This document shows positions 1-8,670 of a DNA stretch of 21,545 bases, in pieces. Position 1 is the stretch's first letter; each line of letters opens with the position of its first letter. The notes under the pieces were generated by a model, which was not told the DNA's origin, searched no databases, and saw only the letters and a program-made list of their open reading frames with translations. Origin of the DNA: an uncultured Lachnospiraceae bacterium. GTDB taxonomy: Bacteria > Bacillota > Clostridia > Lachnospirales > Lachnospiraceae. Made by a program: the position numbers and the translations under genes. The stretch covers positions 1-21,545 of the forward strand of contig CAJURU010000041.1 of the NCBI GenBank assembly GCA_910588845.1, in the 5' to 3' direction.

Positions 1-6
1 GCTATG

Positions 7-37
7 GGCATGTGCTAAATATTAAAAGCACAGTGCC
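7..37. repeat. Imperfect hairpin at the left edge
   Basis: The arms GGCATGTGCT (7-16) and AGCACA-g-TGCC (27-37) pair over 10 bp with one bulged G and a 10-nt A/T loop. No U-rich tail follows on either strand, so I do not call it a terminator. The rest of positions 1-66 shows no gene. It may be the edge of a regulatory or terminator region belonging to a gene left of the window. Confidence 0.3.
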
Positions 38-66
38 GTGAATAATTCGGGTTTACCCATTTCAGA

Positions 67-105
67 CAAAAACACCCCATGGAAAGCCAACTGCTCTCAT
101 GGGGT
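67..105 (-). terminator. Rho-independent terminator of rlmH
   Basis: The arms ACCCCAT (74-80) and ATGGGGT (99-105) pair perfectly. The stem continues inward with one bulge and one mismatch (GAAAGC 82-87 with GCTCTC 93-98). Read on the minus strand, the stem is followed by GTTTTTGTC. It lies 65 nt past the rlmH stop codon, which fits the end of a monocistronic rlmH transcript. Confidence 0.8.
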
Positions 106-169
106 TAAAATCTAACAAATCTAACTCTTATTCTCTTTCTCTTACCTGAACTTCCGTTACCTTTCGCAC

Positions 170-649
170 TTACTTGTGATACGGTTCATTTAACATAATC
201 CGATAACCTCGGTAAATTTGTTCAAGCAAAATTACCCGCATCAGTTGATGCGGAAAGGTCATCTCAGAAAAACTCAATTTAAGGTCTGCCCGTCGAAGAA
301 CAGACTCACAAAGCCCCAGAGAACCGCCAATCACAAACTGAAGATGGCTTACACCTGAAATACCAAGCTGTTCTATTTTTTTAGAAAAACCTATGGAATC
401 GAGCCTCGTGCCATTAATAGCAAGTGCACAGACCCACGCGTCATCTCGTAAATATTTGGCTAGACGTATACCCTCCTTTTCTAAAATTTGCTTCTCTTCC
501 ATTTCACCCGCGCCATCCGGAGTCTTCTCATCTGCAACTTCTATAATTTCCAGTTTACAATAACGGTTAAGACGTTTTGCAAATTCCCCGACTGCTTCCC
601 GATAAAAACGTTCCTTTACTTTCCCTACCGCCAATATTGTTATCTTCAT
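170..649 (-). CDS. rlmH: 23S rRNA (pseudouridine-1915-N3)-methyltransferase RlmH
   Basis: The 159-aa protein is a full-length SPOUT-class methyltransferase of the RlmH (formerly YbeA/OrfX) family. This family methylates N3 of pseudouridine 1915 in helix 69 of 23S rRNA, in assembled 70S ribosomes and with S-adenosylmethionine. Visible signatures are the N-terminal MKITILAVGKVKE strand, the glycine-rich SAM-knot segment FVIGGSLGL at about residues 106-114, the HQLMRVILLEQIYRGYRI helix, and the conserved C-terminal PYHK. The length matches the family (155-160 aa). A GGAG lies about 13 nt upstream of the ATG, which is a rather long spacing, but the N-terminus matches homologues, so this start is kept. 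The gene stands alone between its own promoter (691-719) and a terminator (67-105). In some staphylococci this gene hosts the SCC attachment site; nothing similar is inserted here. Confidence 0.96.
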   Translation of the reverse strand: MKITILAVGKVKERFYREAVGEFAKRLNRYCKLEIIEVADEKTPDGAGEMEEKQILEKEGIRLAKYLRDDAWVCALAINGTRLDSIGFSKKIEQLGISGVSHLQFVIGGSLGLCESVLRRADLKLSFSEMTFPHQLMRVILLEQIYRGYRIMLNEPYHK

Positions 650-690
650 CTATGTACACACGCTCCATAATTTGACATATTAATAAATAT

Positions 691-719
691 AGTATATAGA
701 ATATTTTTTACCTATGCAA
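691..719 (-). promoter_or_regulatory. Sigma-A type promoter of rlmH
   Basis: On the minus strand, TTGCAT (719-714) and TATACT (696-691) are separated by 17 bp, giving a start near 684 and a leader of about 35 nt before the rlmH ATG. It diverges from the promoter at 803-831. Confidence 0.6.
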
Positions 720-742
720 TTAGATTCCGCGAAAATAAATGA

Positions 743-787
743 AAATCAATTTTCAAACTATCTTCACAGTTTTTTGAAAATTGATTT
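743..787. repeat. Long inverted repeat between divergent promoters
   Basis: A perfect 15-bp stem (743-757 with 773-787, outer sequence AAATCAATTTTCAAA) surrounds a 15-nt loop. Inside the loop, AAACT/AGTTT (755-759 with 768-772) can pair as an alternative. It lies upstream of both the rlmH and the plus-strand promoter, so it is not in either predicted transcript. It could be an operator or DNA structure; no regulator is identifiable from the sequence. Confidence 0.6.
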
Positions 788-802
788 CCGTGTCTAAAAT
801 GA

Positions 803-831
803 TTGTAATATGTATTCGTTTCCTTTATAAT
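803..831 (+). promoter_or_regulatory. Promoter of the membrane protein-xpt unit
   Basis: TTGTAA (803-808) and TATAAT (826-831) are separated by 17 bp. The predicted start is near 838, leaving a leader of about 40 nt before the ATG at 879. That is too short to hold a purine riboswitch. Confidence 0.65.
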
Positions 832-878
832 GGTAGTGTTGTATGAGTTTTTACAGAATGGGAACCGGAGGTAGGCAT

Positions 879-1379
879 ATGGCAGATATAGCACTGAAAC
901 AAAAACACACTTATGTAGAGGCAAGCAAGAAACTTGAAGATGCATCTTCCACTGCATGGTCATTTATGTTTCTCAGCATTTTAGGATTTGCCGCACTCAT
1001 TCTGATTTGGGCAGGCATCTTTCCGCTGGATATTCCCTTTTCTACCTTGCTTATGGGAAGTATTGTGTTTGGAATTCTCTTTCTCATCTTTATTTTCGTA
1101 AGCATTCGAGCCTTCTATGACAGAAAAAGACTTATTCCAGCTAAAGCCAAGGAGGATGCTGATATTTGCAGGATTCGCAATTGGTTCCAGGAACATTATT
1201 CTGCCGATGCGATTTCACATGGCGTTGACGAGGAAGATATCTCCATTGAGGAGCTCTATTACCTGCGAACAGAAAATATCAGCCGTTTACTTACAGAGGA
1301 ATTTCCTGAATTAGAGGAATCTTTCTGTGAATTCCTGATGGATAATATTTACCAGATGTACTTTTCAGATGAAACATGA
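879..1379 (+). CDS. Unrecognised two-TM membrane protein
   Basis: I do not recognise this 166-aa protein. I start it at the ATG at 879 because GGAGG (867-871) sits 7 nt upstream. The in-frame ATG at 843 has no ribosome binding site and would lie almost on the transcription start. Two hydrophobic segments are visible, at roughly residues 28-48 and 56-78, separated by a short turn and followed by a basic stop-transfer patch (RAFYDRKR). The C-terminal 75 residues are hydrophilic and acidic, with helical-looking EE/LL patterns and no clear enzyme motif. They are likely cytoplasmic by the positive-inside rule. The xpt gene starts 9 nt after its stop, so the two are almost certainly co-transcribed from the promoter at 803-831. 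A transport or regulatory link with xanthine salvage is possible but is only inferred from the spacing. Confidence 0.8.
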   Translation: MADIALKQKHTYVEASKKLEDASSTAWSFMFLSILGFAALILIWAGIFPLDIPFSTLLMGSIVFGILFLIFIFVSIRAFYDRKRLIPAKAKEDADICRIRNWFQEHYSADAISHGVDEEDISIEELYYLRTENISRLLTEEFPELEESFCEFLMDNIYQMYFSDET

Positions 1380-1388
1380 GGTGAAAAA

Positions 1389-1958
1389 ATGAAATTATTA
1401 GAAGATAAAATTAGACAAAACGGAATCGCTGTCAATGAACATATTTTGAAAGTAGACAGCTTTATTAACCACCAAATAGACCCCATACTGATGCAGGAGA
1501 TGGGCCAGGACATTGCCGAACATTTCAAAGGCAAAGGCATTACAAAAATTGCCACGATTGAAAGTTCCGGCATTGCCCCTGCGCTCATGACGGCTGTTAC
1601 CATGAATGTGCCGCTGATTATCCTCAAAAAACAGCCGTCTAAGATTCTCAATCAAGATTTGTACCAGACGGTAGTTACCTCCTTCACCAAAGAGACTAAT
1701 TATGAACTGACGCTCTCTAAAAAATATATCAGCGACAACGACCATGTATTGATCGTTGACGATTTTTTGGCAAATGGCGAGGCTGCGACAGCCGCGCTCC
1801 GGCTGCTGCGCATGTCCCATGCCACGATTGCAGGCCTTGCTGTCCTCATAGAGAAATCCTTCCAGCCTGGACGTGAAAAGCTTACTAACCAGGGAATTGA
1901 AGTATACGCCTTGGCAAGAATCGCCAAAATGGCTGAAAATTATATTGAGTTTATCTAA
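1389..1958 (+). CDS. xpt: Xanthine phosphoribosyltransferase
   Basis: The 189-aa protein matches the length and pattern of Firmicute Xpt, a cytoplasmic type I phosphoribosyltransferase that turns xanthine and PRPP into XMP in purine salvage. The PRPP-binding loop is clear at residues 120-132 (VLIVDDFLANGEA), preceded by the IESSGIAPA loop near residues 57-65. The ORF opens with MKLLEDKIRQNG, as in characterised relatives. AGGTG (1379-1383) precedes the ATG closely. In many Firmicutes xpt follows a guanine riboswitch and precedes a xanthine permease; here neither is present, and an unknown membrane protein gene sits upstream instead. The stop codon overlaps the convergent polC stop, so there is no room for a terminator between them. 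Confidence 0.95.
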   Translation: MKLLEDKIRQNGIAVNEHILKVDSFINHQIDPILMQEMGQDIAEHFKGKGITKIATIESSGIAPALMTAVTMNVPLIILKKQPSKILNQDLYQTVVTSFTKETNYELTLSKKYISDNDHVLIVDDFLANGEAATAALRLLRMSHATIAGLAVLIEKSFQPGREKLTNQGIEVYALARIAKMAENYIEFI

Positions 1959-4900
1959 TCGAACAACGATAGCTGATTTGATTCCGGCAAATCCCCTAAA
2001 ATTCCAAGGTCATTCATTAAGTCAATGACAGTTTTGGAAACTTTCGTGCGCTGGCGGAAGTCATCTTTAGAGAGGAACGGCCCATCCTTTGCCGCCTCCA
2101 CTACGGCGTCCGCCGCCTTATCGCCAAGCCCCTCCACACTATCTAAGGAGGGCATCAGCTTCCCATCAATAATCTGAAATGTGTGCGCCTGTGCCCGAAA
2201 GATATCCATAGGCATAAATTCAAAGCCCCGGGCATACATTTCCTGAACAATCTTCATATCTTTTATCGTGTCCTGCTCTTTTTTGGTAAGAGTATCTTTT
2301 CTTCGCTCATAATCTGCCAGGAAATAATTCAGCTTATCCTTCCCCTGGCACATCAGCTCATAGCTGAACGACGTCGCACGGATGCTGAAAAATGCTGCAT
2401 AGTAAGCAAGCGGATAAAACACCTTGCAATAGGCAATCCGCCAGGCCATCATGACGTACGCCGCCGCATGCGCTTTGGGGAACATATATTTAATTTTCTT
2501 GCAGGACCATATATACCAATCCGGCACATTATGTGCAAGCATGGCCTCTTCCCACTCCGGTTTTAACCCCTTTCCTTTACGCACGCTCTCCATGATGGTA
2601 AAACTAAGCTCACTCTCCATGCCCATGCCAATTAGATAAGTCATAATATCGTCACGCGTACAGATAGCCGTAGAGATGGTCGCCTTTTTTTCCTGAATCA
2701 ACGTCTGCGCATTTCCAAGCCACACATCCGTTCCATGGGATAAACCAGAAATACGTACCAAATCCGAGAATGATTGCGGATTGGTGTCAATTAACATCTG
2801 AATGACAAAATCTGTGCCAAACTCAGGAATGCCCAGAGAGCCAAGTTTGCAGCCGCCAATATCTTCGGGCTCAATGCCAAGCGCTTTCGTACTCTGAAAC
2901 AGCGACATGACATCCGGGTCATCCAGGCGGATTTGTTTAGCGTCAATCCCCGTCAAGTCCTCGAGCATACGAATCATGGTCGGATCGTCGTGTCCCAGAA
3001 TATCTAGCTTGAGAAGGTTGTGATCAATGGAATGGTAATCAAAATGCGTGGTGACAATGTCCGTAGACATATCGTTCGCCGGATGCTGAATAGGCGTAAA
3101 AGAATGGATTTCCTCGCCCAAGGGAAGCACAATAATCCCGCCTGGGTGCTGTCCAGTCGTTCGCCGGATGCCCACACAGCCCTGGACAATGCGGTCAATT
3201 TCACAATTTCGTTTGCGCACCCCACGCTCCTCATAGTAATTCTTAATGTAGCCAAAAGCCGTCTTATCCGCCAGCGTACCGATGGTCCCGGCACGGAACG
3301 TCTGTCCAAATCCGAAAATAACCTCACAGTAAGCATGCGCCTTACTCTGATATTCCCCGGAGAAATTCAAATCAATATCCGGCTCCTTATTACCTTTAAA
3401 TCCCAGGAATGTCTCGAAAGGAATATCAAACCCTTCCTTTTCCAGCGGTTCTCCGCATTGCGGGCATTTCTTATCCGGCATATCGCATCCGGCACGCCCG
3501 GCATAAGCCTTGACTTCCGATGAGTCAAAGTCGCTGTAATGACAATGCTTACAATAATAATGAGGAGACAAGGGATTTACCTCTGTGATTCCTGACATGG
3601 TGGCGACAAAGGAAGAACCCACGGAACCACGCGACCCCACCAAGTAACCGTCCTCATTCGATTTCCACACTAATTTCTGCGCAATAATATACATTACGGC
3701 ATAACCATTAGAGATAATGGAATTTAACTCACGCTCTAACCGCTCCTTAACGATCTCCGGTAAATTTTCTCCATAAATCTCATGGGCACGGTTATAACAG
3801 ATATCCCTGAGCATTTGGTCAGAGTTCTCAATCACCGGCGGGCATTTATCGGGACGCACCGGGGAAATCTTTTCACACATATCTGCAATCTTGTTGGTGT
3901 TGGTGATGACGATCTCCTCTGCTTTCTCCTCCCCCAAGTACGCAAACTCCTCCAACATTTCCTCCGTGGTGCGCAGGTACAGAGGCGCCTGATCATCCGC
4001 ATCCGAAAATCCTTTGCCCGCCATGATAATTCGCCGATATACCTCATCCTCCGGGTCTAAGAAATGCACGTCGCAGGTTGCCACGACAGGCTTATGAAAC
4101 GCTTCCCCCAGCTTGACAATCCGACGATTAATGTCCTTTAATTCTTCCTCAGAACTCACCATTGCCTTATCCGAGCGCAACATAAACGCATTGTTGCCCA
4201 ACGGCTGTATTTCCAGATAATCATAAAAATTCACCAGACGCGCAATCTCTTCCTCGGAGCTTCCACGCAGAATCGCCTGATAAAGCTCCCCCGCCTCACA
4301 GGCGGAACCAATCAGCAGGCCCTCGCGATGTTTGAGAAATTCGCTCTTAGGAATCCTCGGCTGCCTGTAAAAATACGTCAGATGGGCGTCGGAAACCAGA
4401 CGGTAGAGATTGATACGTCCCATGTCATTCGTAGCCAGAATAATCGCGTGATGACTGTGAAGCTTTTTGATATTATCCACAGATGCGCTGCCCATCTCAT
4501 TGACTTCATCCAGATTATTAACGCCACGCTCCTCCATCATGCGGATGAACCTGACAAAAATTTCTGCCGTACATGCCGCATCATCCACCGCGCGATGATG
4601 ATTTTCCAATGAAATCTTTAACGCCTTCGCTACTGTATTCAACTTAAACTTACTTAGCTGTGGCATCAATACGCGGGCAAGCCCCACGGTATCGACCACC
4701 GTATATTCGCAGGGCAGACCCTGCCGTTCACAATTTTTGCTTATGAAACTCATATCAAACTGCGCATTGTGCGCAACCATCACAGCCCCCTCGCAGAACT
4801 TGAGAAATTCCGGCAATATTTCTTCTATTTTCGGCGCATCCAACACCATATCATCTCGAATATGCGTCAATTCCTCTACCTGAAAGGGTATCGGCACTTC

Positions 4901-6517
4901 CGGGTTCACAAATGTAGAAAAACGCTCGCTAATCTTGCCATTTACGACCCTCACAGCGCCAATCTCAATAATCTTATTGTTGAGCGGAGAAAAGCCGGTA
5001 GTCTCTAAATCAAACACCACATAGGTATCTGTAAGGTTCTGCCCCCGCGAATTCTCCACGATATCTTTCAGGTCATCTACCAGATAAGCCTCTACTCCAT
5101 AAATTACTTTAAAATCATCCTCCAGGGAAACGGCATGTCCCGCATCAGGAAATGCTTGCACATCCCCATGGTCGGTAACCGCCAATGCAGGATGTCCCCA
5201 TTTCCTGGCGCGCCCAATGATATCCTTAACCTCAGAAACCCCATCCATATCGCTCATTTTTGTATGACAGTGCAGCTCCACACGCTTCTGCGGGCTATTG
5301 TCCATGCGGGTGCTCGTAAAATCGGCAATCTTCTTTATTCCAGTAACGGAACCGATCGTAAGCTCCCCATCAAACTTATCAATCGTGGCCACACCTTTTA
5401 TTTTCAGAAAAGCTCCCTTTTTCACATGCGCTGTAATCTCCGGTACAATTTCATTTTTGGCAAACATCTTTACCATAATCGTATCGGTAAAATCCGTAAC
5501 GGCAAAGAAAATAATTGTTTTCTCATTGCGGATTTCTCTCGTCTCCAGGTTCAAGACTTTACCGCGAATGATAACCTCGCCAATCTCTCCCACAATCTGC
5601 TCAAGCGGGGTAGCTTCCTCCTCAAAATCGCGCCCATAGACGATGTCTGGATTATCGGAACGCTTGTAGCCGCCATAAGATTCTTTTCTGCCCCTGCCGA
5701 AACTGGATGCAGTTTTTTTACCGGAATTCTGATTGACAGTTGATTTATTTCCTGTATGGCCCGCACTCTCGTTTCCACCAACGACGGCGTCTCCATGTCT
5801 TGGCCTCTCATTTCCACCAGTATCGGCGCTCGCCTGCTGTGAGTTTCCATATTCGCCAACCCCTGAACGTTTTGCCTCCCCTGATTGCCCCTCTTGCGGA
5901 ATTGTCTGCCGCTCTTCCCCCTGTCCGCCATTGGCAAAGGATGACTGTGAAATAATATGATGTACTTCATTCTGAATACGGATATTACTATTCTTTCTAT
6001 TCTTCTTTTCTGTCGGTTCTATGTAGGAAACCTGGATAACCACATCCATCCCGCAGCGTTCACAGATAATCTTCTCTAATATCTGCAAAATCTCCTCTGA
6101 TTTCTGTCGCGCAACGACAGAATCTTCAAAGGCAATCTGCATCGTATCTTCCTGTGGGAAATGTATCTTTGCCATCTTGAGCACACTGTACTCCAAATAA
6201 CTGTACGCACGAAATTCTTCCATAATGCTGTCCCGGTAAATCATCATCAATTTCTTAGGATTATATTGCCCGGACAGGTTATATTTCTCAATTATTTTTA
6301 CAGATAACTCATGCTGTGGAAAAAGCTGCCTCTTGATGTCTTTTTCCAGACGGAAAATCCGATTCTTTTCAATCAACCTGGAACTTAAAAGATACACCCT
6401 GAGGTGATCCCGGCTGCGGTTCGTGGACACCTTTGTTACCTCCACGTCCGCCATCAGCCTTTCCATGTCTGAAGGGATTTTCAAATCCGGAAATACATCA
6501 AAAAACAGCTTACCCAT
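1955..6517 (-). CDS. polC: DNA polymerase III alpha subunit, Gram-positive PolC type
   Basis: This is the replicative polymerase of low-GC Gram-positives, with built-in 3'-5' proofreading. In order (1520-aa numbering): an N-terminal domain (1-190); a Gly/Ser/Gln/Asn-rich linker (about 191-290); an OB fold (310-405); a PHP domain beginning at HCHTKMSDMDG (about 416) with AVTDHGD; a DEDD exonuclease inserted at about 498-670 with FDLETTG, AHNAQFD and HHRAVDDAA; the rest of the PHP domain; then the C-family polymerase with four zinc-type cysteines (CKHC, CPQC) and the catalytic PDIDLNFSGEYQ segment plus LDILGHDDPTM. I start at the ATG at 6517: GGAGTGAG from the ispG end lies upstream, and the gap to the ispG stop is 4 nt. 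An in-frame ATG at 6547 would overlap ispG by 26 nt and has no close ribosome binding site. At 1520 aa it is longer than the usual roughly 1430-1460, largely because of the linker. It is last in the operon. Confidence 0.96.
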   Translation of the reverse strand: MGKLFFDVFPDLKIPSDMERLMADVEVTKVSTNRSRDHLRVYLLSSRLIEKNRIFRLEKDIKRQLFPQHELSVKIIEKYNLSGQYNPKKLMMIYRDSIMEEFRAYSYLEYSVLKMAKIHFPQEDTMQIAFEDSVVARQKSEEILQILEKIICERCGMDVVIQVSYIEPTEKKNRKNSNIRIQNEVHHIISQSSFANGGQGEERQTIPQEGQSGEAKRSGVGEYGNSQQASADTGGNERPRHGDAVVGGNESAGHTGNKSTVNQNSGKKTASSFGRGRKESYGGYKRSDNPDIVYGRDFEEEATPLEQIVGEIGEVIIRGKVLNLETREIRNEKTIIFFAVTDFTDTIMVKMFAKNEIVPEITAHVKKGAFLKIKGVATIDKFDGELTIGSVTGIKKIADFTSTRMDNSPQKRVELHCHTKMSDMDGVSEVKDIIGRARKWGHPALAVTDHGDVQAFPDAGHAVSLEDDFKVIYGVEAYLVDDLKDIVENSRGQNLTDTYVVFDLETTGFSPLNNKIIEIGAVRVVNGKISERFSTFVNPEVPIPFQVEELTHIRDDMVLDAPKIEEILPEFLKFCEGAVMVAHNAQFDMSFISKNCERQGLPCEYTVVDTVGLARVLMPQLSKFKLNTVAKALKISLENHHRAVDDAACTAEIFVRFIRMMEERGVNNLDEVNEMGSASVDNIKKLHSHHAIILATNDMGRINLYRLVSDAHLTYFYRQPRIPKSEFLKHREGLLIGSACEAGELYQAILRGSSEEEIARLVNFYDYLEIQPLGNNAFMLRSDKAMVSSEEELKDINRRIVKLGEAFHKPVVATCDVHFLDPEDEVYRRIIMAGKGFSDADDQAPLYLRTTEEMLEEFAYLGEEKAEEIVITNTNKIADMCEKISPVRPDKCPPVIENSDQMLRDICYNRAHEIYGENLPEIVKERLERELNSIISNGYAVMYIIAQKLVWKSNEDGYLVGSRGSVGSSFVATMSGITEVNPLSPHYYCKHCHYSDFDSSEVKAYAGRAGCDMPDKKCPQCGEPLEKEGFDIPFETFLGFKGNKEPDIDLNFSGEYQSKAHAYCEVIFGFGQTFRAGTIGTLADKTAFGYIKNYYEERGVRKRNCEIDRIVQGCVGIRRTTGQHPGGIIVLPLGEEIHSFTPIQHPANDMSTDIVTTHFDYHSIDHNLLKLDILGHDDPTMIRMLEDLTGIDAKQIRLDDPDVMSLFQSTKALGIEPEDIGGCKLGSLGIPEFGTDFVIQMLIDTNPQSFSDLVRISGLSHGTDVWLGNAQTLIQEKKATISTAICTRDDIMTYLIGMGMESELSFTIMESVRKGKGLKPEWEEAMLAHNVPDWYIWSCKKIKYMFPKAHAAAYVMMAWRIAYCKVFYPLAYYAAFFSIRATSFSYELMCQGKDKLNYFLADYERRKDTLTKKEQDTIKDMKIVQEMYARGFEFMPMDIFRAQAHTFQIIDGKLMPSLDSVEGLGDKAADAVVEAAKDGPFLSKDDFRQRTKVSKTVIDLMNDLGILGDLPESNQLSLFD

Positions 6518-6521
6518 TTGT

Positions 6522-7589
6522 TCACTCACTCCAATGTAGCAATTCATAGCGGAGAGCCGAAAGCAGCTCCTCCTCTTTTACTTTCTTATAGATTTCTCCA
6601 TGTTTGATAATCAGGCCTTCACCGATTCCGCCGGCGATACCGATATCCGCCTCCTTCGCTTCACCTGGACCATTGACGACACAGCCCATAACAGCGACCT
6701 TCAAATCCAGAGGGATGTCCGCCACCATATCCTCCACCTGATTTGCCAGCCCGATCAAATCAATCTGTGTTCTTCCGCAAGTCGGACAGGATACGACTTC
6801 AATGCCTCCCTTGCGAATGCCCAGCGTACGCAATATAATCTTTGCCGATTTAATCTCCTCCAAAGGATCTCCGGTCAGAGAAACGCGGATGGTATCGCCA
6901 ATTCCCTGCCCTAATATCATGCCCAGGCCCATCGCAGATTTAATATTGCCGCTGATCATGGTGCCTGATTCCGTAATCCCTACATGCAGGGGATAATCCG
7001 TCTCGCCCGCAATCAGTTCATGCGCCCGCACACACATCAGCACATCCGAGGACTTAATACTGATTACCAGCTTGTCATAGCCCATATCTTCAATAATGCG
7101 CACCTTATCAAGCGCGCTCTCCACAAGCCCCTGTGCAGTCACGCCGCCATATTTTTCTACCAACTCCTTTTCCAGAGAACCGCTGTTGACGCCGACACGA
7201 ATAGGAATCTCACGTTCCCGCGCCACGTCGACAACAGCCTGAATCCGCTCCCTTGCCCCTATGTTCCCAGGATTAATGCGAATCTTATCCGCCCCGTATT
7301 CCATAGCGGCAATGGCGAGCCGATAATCAAAATGAATATCTGCCACCAAGGGAATTGTTATGCCCTTCTTAATTTCTGCAATCGCCTCCGCCGCTTCCAT
7401 CGTAGGCACTGCACAACGAATAATTTCACACCCTGCCGCAGTAAGCTTCTGAATCTGGGCAATTGTTCCTTTCACATCCTCCGTCCTGGTATTCGTCATC
7501 GACTGGATCAAAATAGGATGATTGGCGCCGATCGTCCTGTTTCCGATGCGTATTTCGCGTGTCTGTTTCCTTGTAATCTGATTTTCCAT
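6522..7589 (-). CDS. ispG: 4-Hydroxy-3-methylbut-2-en-1-yl diphosphate synthase (IspG/GcpE)
   Basis: The 355-aa protein is IspG, a cytoplasmic [4Fe-4S] enzyme that converts methylerythritol cyclodiphosphate to HMBPP, the penultimate MEP-pathway step. It shows the N-terminal TIM-barrel portion (IQSMTNT at 28-34, PLVADIHFDYR near 80-90, KIRINPGNIG at 102-111). The C-terminal cluster-binding part has Cys268 and Cys271 (SCPTCGR) and Cys303 (MGCVVNGPGEA), with the usual Glu310. The length fits the short bacterial form. AGGGG lies about 8 nt before the ATG at 7589. It lies 37 nt downstream of rseP and 4 nt upstream of polC in the same operon. Its product is the substrate of IspH, whose gene ends at the right edge of the window. 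Confidence 0.97.
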   Translation of the reverse strand: MENQITRKQTREIRIGNRTIGANHPILIQSMTNTRTEDVKGTIAQIQKLTAAGCEIIRCAVPTMEAAEAIAEIKKGITIPLVADIHFDYRLAIAAMEYGADKIRINPGNIGARERIQAVVDVAREREIPIRVGVNSGSLEKELVEKYGGVTAQGLVESALDKVRIIEDMGYDKLVISIKSSDVLMCVRAHELIAGETDYPLHVGITESGTMISGNIKSAMGLGMILGQGIGDTIRVSLTGDPLEEIKSAKIILRTLGIRKGGIEVVSCPTCGRTQIDLIGLANQVEDMVADIPLDLKVAVMGCVVNGPGEAKEADIGIAGGIGEGLIIKHGEIYKKVKEEELLSALRYELLHWSE

Positions 7590-7626
7590 GTCTGTTTCCC
7601 CTATTTTCGTTCTCTACTGCATAGTA

Positions 7627-8670
7627 TTAAAAAATATTCCGAATATCATTGAACATAACAAATACCATCAACGCCATCAATGCCACCAAACCCACAAAAT
7701 GTACCATGCCCTCTTTCTCAGGGGAAATCTTCTTTCTGCGGATGGCCTCAATAAGCAGGAAAACCAGCCGCCCTCCATCCAATGCCGGTATCGGCAGAAG
7801 ATTCATAATTCCTAAGTTTGCCGACAAAAAAATCGAGAAATTTACCATACTCATAATAGCTAATCCAACTCCACCGGCCGACTCATTGGAATCATACGTG
7901 TCTCCCATTACTTTGACAATCCCCACAGGGCCAGACAAATCATTTAGTCCTACCTTGCCGGTCACCAGCATCTTTAAACTCTCAATCGTGGTGTTTATCT
8001 GATAGCGTATCTCAAAAAAACTGTGCGTGATTGTCTCAAGAACTGTTCCCTTCTGACGTACAGCTCTACCATTCATACCCAACATCTGTCTGCCGCTCTC
8101 CTCGTCCATCTTAGGAGACAGCAACGCCTCATAACGTTCTCCATTACGTTCATAGACCAGTTTTACATCCTTTCCCGGATGGAACAGGGAATATTGGCTG
8201 ACCTCACGAAAGAAATGCGTCCGCGAACCGTTCATGGAGATAATCTCATCTCCCTCCATAAGTCCAGCTTCGGCAGCCGGAAACCCTTCACGCACACTGC
8301 TCAACACCGGACGGTCAAATCCCACGCTGCCCATCACAATCAAAGCAAACACCCAGGCCATAATAAAATTGAACACCGGACCGGCTGCGACTACGCTAAT
8401 GCGCGCCCAGACAGATTTACTGTTAAACGACTTTGCATCCTGGCTTTCGCCGTCTTCTCCCTCCATCATACAGGCGCCGCCAAATGGCAACAGTTTAATG
8501 GAATACTTCGTCTCTCCTCTGGTAACGCCAAATAACGTTGGCCCAAGACCCAGAGAAAACTCATTTACTTTGATTCCGTTGGCTTTGGCAAGAAGAAAAT
8601 GCCCAAGCTCATGGAAAAGGATAATAATACTAAAAATAATAAGCGCAATTATAATATTCAATCTTACCAC
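7627..8670 (-). CDS. rseP: RseP-type site-2 zinc metalloprotease
   Basis: A polytopic intramembrane protease of the S2P family (RseP/RasP), which cleaves anti-sigma factors and remnant signal peptides within the membrane. The first TM helix carries the zinc motif HELGH (about residues 21-25). A second hydrophobic segment lies near residues 90-115 (VVAAGPVFNFIMAWVFALIV), a PDZ-like domain at about 120-200, and the third zinc ligand motif PIPALDGGR near residue 300, followed by a final TM helix. The ORF can open at GTG 8670, which overlaps the dxr stop by 7 nt. A TTG at 8661 may be the true start: AGGTGG (8672-8667) lies 5 nt upstream of it, and it would give an N-terminus beginning MNIIIALIIF, typical of homologues. 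The 347-aa length is normal. Confidence 0.94.
   Translation of the reverse strand: MVRLNIIIALIIFSIIILFHELGHFLLAKANGIKVNEFSLGLGPTLFGVTRGETKYSIKLLPFGGACMMEGEDGESQDAKSFNSKSVWARISVVAAGPVFNFIMAWVFALIVMGSVGFDRPVLSSVREGFPAAEAGLMEGDEIISMNGSRTHFFREVSQYSLFHPGKDVKLVYERNGERYEALLSPKMDEESGRQMLGMNGRAVRQKGTVLETITHSFFEIRYQINTTIESLKMLVTGKVGLNDLSGPVGIVKVMGDTYDSNESAGGVGLAIMSMVNFSIFLSANLGIMNLLPIPALDGGRLVFLLIEAIRRKKISPEKEGMVHFVGLVALMALMVFVMFNDIRNIF

Noticed and set aside
712..963. An 83-aa minus-strand open frame in the divergent promoter region
   Set aside because: It covers two predicted promoters and a hairpin, overlaps the membrane protein gene, and has no protein-like features.
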